NCBI RefSeq assembly: GCF_014645495.1 | Contig: NZ_BMLV01000003.1 | Location: 1-64,000, forward strand | Reading direction: 5' to 3' | DNA from: Cloacibacterium rupense | GTDB taxonomy: Bacteria; Bacteroidota; Bacteroidia; Flavobacteriales; Weeksellaceae | Length of the DNA: 64,000 nt | Shown: piece after piece, positions 61,116 to 64,000 of the stretch | How positions within the stretch are numbered: position 1 is the stretch's first letter | How the letters are laid out: each line of letters begins with the position of its first letter | Notes under the pieces: generated by a model | The model's input: the letters and a program-made list of their open reading frames with translations, nothing else | Database searches by the model: none | Told to the model about the DNA's origin: nothing | Program-made: the position numbers and the translations under genes

Positions 61116-61943
61116 ATGAAAAGCATTTTTTTGAAACACCTGCACGAAGGTTATGCCAATAGAAAATATGACCTCAACAAAAGTAGAATAGAAAAGTTTA
61201 TCGATGACTTTTTTAGGTTTGTTTTTTTTCTTGAATTACAAAGATGCAACTCAGAAAACGAAATGAACAATAGATTGATAGGTTTCAAAAAAGATTTTAC
61301 AGAAATTCTACAATCCGTTTTTGACACTCCCGAAGAAGCCAACCAAACCGCTGAATATTTTTTCGAAAAATTCCCAGAAGTTTACGTGACCCTCGAAAAA
61401 GATGCTGAATTTCTACTTCAAAACGACCCTGCAGCTGCTTCTTTAGAAGAAATCACTTTCTCATACCCCGGATTTTACGCCACTGCCATCTACCGCTTTG
61501 CTCATGAATTGTATGTAAAAAACATTCCGGTAATCCCTAGAATATGGACTGAACTAGCACACAGCAAAACGGGTATAGACATTCACCCTGGTGCTACCAT
61601 TGGCTCACCATTTTTTATAGACCACGGCACTGGTATCGTAATTGGTGAAACTTCTAACATAGGAAATTTTGTAAAATTATACCAAGGCGTAACTTTAGGC
61701 GCACTCTCTGTTTCTAAAGAAATTGCCAACACCAAAAGACATCCTACCATAGAAGACCACGTAGTCATCTATGCCAATGCCACTGTTCTAGGTGGAGAAA
61801 CCACCATAGGCGAAGGCTGCATTATAGGAGGTAACGTTTGGATTACCGAAAGTCTACCCGCCAATTCTGTAGTTTTTCACAAAGGTCAGGTCACCATCAA
61901 ACAGAAATATCCTACCGAAGAACCGATTAATTATTTTATTTAA
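61116..61943 (+). CDS. cysE: Serine O-acetyltransferase
   Basis: 275 aa. A helical N-terminal domain (about 1-145) and a left-handed beta-helix of hexapeptide repeats (about 150-260): GIDIHPGATIG, IDHGTGIVIGETSNIG and VIYANATVLGGETTIGEG. Catalytic Asp/His lie in FIDHGTG and RHPTIEDHV. Makes O-acetylserine for cysteine synthesis. The C-terminus (PINYFI) ends in Ile, the usual tail that docks into the O-acetylserine sulfhydrylase, so complex formation is plausible. Confidence 0.94.
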   Translation: MKSIFLKHLHEGYANRKYDLNKSRIEKFIDDFFRFVFFLELQRCNSENEMNNRLIGFKKDFTEILQSVFDTPEEANQTAEYFFEKFPEVYVTLEKDAEFLLQNDPAAASLEEITFSYPGFYATAIYRFAHELYVKNIPVIPRIWTELAHSKTGIDIHPGATIGSPFFIDHGTGIVIGETSNIGNFVKLYQGVTLGALSVSKEIANTKRHPTIEDHVVIYANATVLGGETTIGEGCIIGGNVWITESLPANSVVFHKGQVTIKQKYPTEEPINYFI

Positions 61944-61959
61944 AATTCTCAAATCATAA

Positions 61960-61991
61960 AAAACGCTCAGAAAAAATTTTCTGAGCGTTTT
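61960..61991. terminator. Convergent terminator, cysE / nucleoid protein gene
   Basis: 15-bp perfect stem (AAAACGCTCAGAAAA / TTTTCTGAGCGTTTT) with a 2-nt gap at its centre, so the loop forms from the inner A/T pairs. It lies between two convergent stops. Confidence 0.9.
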
Positions 61992-61996
61992 AGTTT

Positions 61997-63031
61997 CTAA
62001 TTCTCCTCTTCAAAGTAAAGAATATAATATTTTCCGTTCTCATCTTGCCCCTGTTGAATTTTTTTTCGGTCACCATGTACGTAAATGTGGAAATTTTTAT
62101 CCAACTTGATTATGCTTTTCAACAAACGTGCATTTTTCTTTACCGCCGCATCATTGATGGCAAAATCATCAGAAAGTACATAATCTCTTTCGTCTTCATA
62201 TTGTGTTTTAAAGGCATTAAAACTCTGTATCACCTCATCATCTGCCAAAACTTCTCCAGCAAATTCTTCCATCTTAAATTCTTCTTTCTCCTTAAAAAAA
62301 GTAAGCGATTTATTCAGCAAATCCACTTGGTCAGCTCTAGAAATTTCAAATTCCTGTGGAAGTTGCTTGGTGATGTATTCTTTATAAAGTGTCAAAGTTT
62401 CTTGCGTCTCGAAATATTCGTCTTGTCGCTGACGAACCTGCAAAAAATCGTCCATCCAATAACTGGTTTCCGCCCTAGAAGTACCGTCTATAATAGAAAT
62501 AAGGTAACCTTGTTCTTTTGTAGTATTGTAAATAATACAACCTTTATCTACTTTGTTCAGATTAATTCCTTGTAAAGTTTCGAGCTCAAAATTTTCATTT
62601 TTAGGCGAAACTTTCAGAAAAGTATCTTTGTTTTCAGATTTAAAAAGTCCTACCGCATCATATCTTTCACCTTTTACCATCAAATCTTTGAAATAGCAAA
62701 CATAGAATTCTCCACCTTTAGTTCTTGGGTTGGTAGAATGTTCGTAAAGCAATTTTGCCAATTTTTTAGATTGGTTTTCTAACAATTCTGGTTGTTCAAA
62801 AATCTCTGAAACATAGGTATAAACCTCATTATTCTCGATATTAGAACTATGGAAAAACTCGAAAAATATTTCGGGTTTAAAATTTTTAAGGAAATAATCT
62901 TTCAGCATCTGTTTCATTTCTTCTTCCAAGAAAATTTCAGTATCCGAAGTCACCAAAGCTTCCTGATGCGTTTGGTTTCCAACGTAATTGATGCAAAGAT
63001 GTTCTAGTGTGGTTTCTTCTGTGAAAATCAT
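61997..63031 (-). CDS. Nucleoid-associated protein, NdpA type
   Basis: 344 aa from ATG 63031; an in-frame GTG at 63070 is rejected because it would enter the intergenic gap. Matches the 37-kDa nucleoid-associated protein family (NdpA/YejK): N-terminal LEHLCINYVGN, GEFYVCYFKDLMVKG and RYDAVGLFKSE, then the C-terminal DDFLQVRQRQDEYFETQ segment. Binds DNA with unclear physiological role. Convergent with cysE. Confidence 0.85.
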   Translation of the reverse strand: MIFTEETTLEHLCINYVGNQTHQEALVTSDTEIFLEEEMKQMLKDYFLKNFKPEIFFEFFHSSNIENNEVYTYVSEIFEQPELLENQSKKLAKLLYEHSTNPRTKGGEFYVCYFKDLMVKGERYDAVGLFKSENKDTFLKVSPKNENFELETLQGINLNKVDKGCIIYNTTKEQGYLISIIDGTSRAETSYWMDDFLQVRQRQDEYFETQETLTLYKEYITKQLPQEFEISRADQVDLLNKSLTFFKEKEEFKMEEFAGEVLADDEVIQSFNAFKTQYEDERDYVLSDDFAINDAAVKKNARLLKSIIKLDKNFHIYVHGDRKKIQQGQDENGKYYILYFEEEN

Positions 63032-63099
63032 TTTGCGAAAATAGGGAAAATTTGGAAAATGTATAGTCACAAGATTTTACATTATATATAGAAACAAAA

Positions 63100-63125
63100 A
63101 AATCCCAACTTTTCAGTCGGGATTT
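63100..63125 (-). terminator. dnaK terminator
   Basis: 11-bp stem (AAATCCCGACT against AGTTGGGATTT, one mismatch) followed by a T run on the minus strand, 22 bp after the dnaK stop. Confidence 0.85.
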
Positions 63126-63147
63126 AATTATTTTATGTAATTTGATA

Positions 63148-64000
63148 TTACTTCACTTCTTCGAAATCAGCATCTTGTACATTATCACCTGCATTTGCTC
63201 CCGCAGTTTCTGGTTGCGGTTGTGCTTCTTGAGTGGCTTTGTACAATTCTTCTGAAGCGGCCATCCAAGCTGCGTCTAATGCTTCTAACTTAGGCTTAAT
63301 AGCATCTGCATCTTTGGTTTCGTAAGCAGTTTTTAGTTCTGCGTGTGCTGCTTCTATTGCGGCTTTTTTATCTGCAGATAATTTTTCTCCAAATTCTTTC
63401 AATTGCTTTTCAGTTTGGAAAATCATTCCATCAGCTTTATTGATGGTTTCTACATCTTCTTTTCTCTTAGCATCGGCTGCTGCATTTTCTTCTGCTTCTT
63501 TTTTCATTCTTTCGATTTCAGCATCAGAAAGTCCAGAACTTGCTTGAATTTTGATAGACTGTTCTTTACCAGTTCCTTTGTCTTTCGCAGAAACGTGTAG
63601 AATACCATTAGCATCAATATCGAAAGTTACTTCAATCTGAGGAACTCCTCTTGGTGCAGGTGGAATATCTGTTAAATCAAATCTACCAATTTCTTTATTA
63701 TCATTAAACATTGGTCTTTCACCTTGTCCTACTCTAATGCTTACTGCTGGTTGATTATCACTTGCAGTTGAGAAAACCTCAGATTTTTTGGTAGGAATCG
63801 TAGTGTTAGCTTCAATTAATTTAGTAAAAACAGAACCCATAGTTTCAATACCTAAAGAAAGCGGAGTTACATCTAATAACAATACATCTTTCACATCACC
63901 TGTTAAAACTCCACCTTGAATTGCAGCACCAATTGCTACTACTTCATCAGGATTTACCCCTTTAGAAGGTGCTTTTCCGAAGAATTTTTCTACTGCTTCT
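63148..64000 (-). CDS. dnaK: Chaperone DnaK, C-terminal part (5' end outside window)
   Basis: About 283 residues, in frame to the window edge; the gene starts beyond position 64000. The visible part covers the end of the nucleotide-binding domain ([25 protein letters not shown]), the linker [12 protein letters not shown], the substrate-binding beta domain ([32 protein letters not shown]) and the helical lid, ending in the acidic tail ...DADFEEVK. Hsp70 chaperone binding exposed hydrophobic peptides with DnaJ and GrpE. Terminator downstream. Confidence 0.97.
   Translation of the reverse strand, partial: EAVEKFFGKAPSKGVNPDEVVAIGAAIQGGVLTGDVKDVLLLDVTPLSLGIETMGSVFTKLIEANTTIPTKKSEVFSTASDNQPAVSIRVGQGERPMFNDNKEIGRFDLTDIPPAPRGVPQIEVTFDIDANGILHVSAKDKGTGKEQSIKIQASSGLSDAEIERMKKEAEENAAADAKRKEDVETINKADGMIFQTEKQLKEFGEKLSADKKAAIEAAHAELKTAYETKDADAIKPKLEALDAAWMAASEELYKATQEAQPQPETAGANAGDNVQDADFEEVK

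Overview
The window looks like a chromosomal segment of a low-GC Bacteroidota of the class Flavobacteriia, most likely family Weeksellaceae (Chryseobacterium/Cloacibacterium-like). Support: the nadE-gldB-gldC gliding locus, a type B type IX-secretion sorting domain, PafA-type alkaline phosphatase, TonB-dependent receptors, lipoproteins with Bacteroidota-style lipoboxes, absence of Shine-Dalgarno sequences, and -7 promoter elements of the form TAnnTTTG.

Positions 1 to about 14,150 form an accessory island at the 3' end of a tRNA-Phe gene, with an IntDOT-like tyrosine recombinase beside the tRNA. It reads almost wholly on the minus strand. From the tRNA leftward it holds the integrase, a WYL-domain regulator, an M15 endolysin-like peptidase, a patatin phospholipase, very small peptide genes, two tail-fibre-like proteins with a common N-terminus, a 169-aa protein, a 1242-aa protein of unknown function, a putative papain-like cysteine hydrolase and the start of a lipoprotein gene cut by the window edge. 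No capsid, sheath, tube, baseplate or replication gene is visible.

The most striking signal is regulatory. Five promoters in 2.9 kb share a box overlapping TTTTG, followed by exactly 14 nt and then a -7 element (TAnnTTTG in four, TAGCTTTA in one). Four boxes share an identical 15-bp core (CGCCAAAACTCGTCG on the plus strand). The fifth is a near-perfect dyad in front of the WYL gene. This looks like a small dedicated regulon whose members (peptidoglycan peptidase, phospholipase, small cationic peptide) resemble a lysis or release module. A second, independent shared element, a hairpin with compensatory changes, precedes both the fibre cluster and the 1242-aa gene.

From 14,339 to 64,000 the genes are chromosomal housekeeping: a fused OlsF-like acyltransferase with aspartate kinase, fbp, menC, a LuxR-type two-component operon, glnS, a 1416-aa surface protein, an HMG-CoA synthase family gene, an M1 aminopeptidase next to a RelE/ParE toxin-antitoxin pair, thyA, a secreted alpha-amylase, a PhoR/PhoB-like pair beside a TonB receptor and beta-helix lipoprotein, a barnase/barstar neighbourhood holding an archaemetzincin gene with an in-frame stop, nadE, gldB, gldC, tsaC, cca, hemL, a LysM glucosaminidase, pafA, mdh, cysE, a nucleoid-associated protein and the 3' part of dnaK. 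Most transcription units end in clear hairpin terminators.
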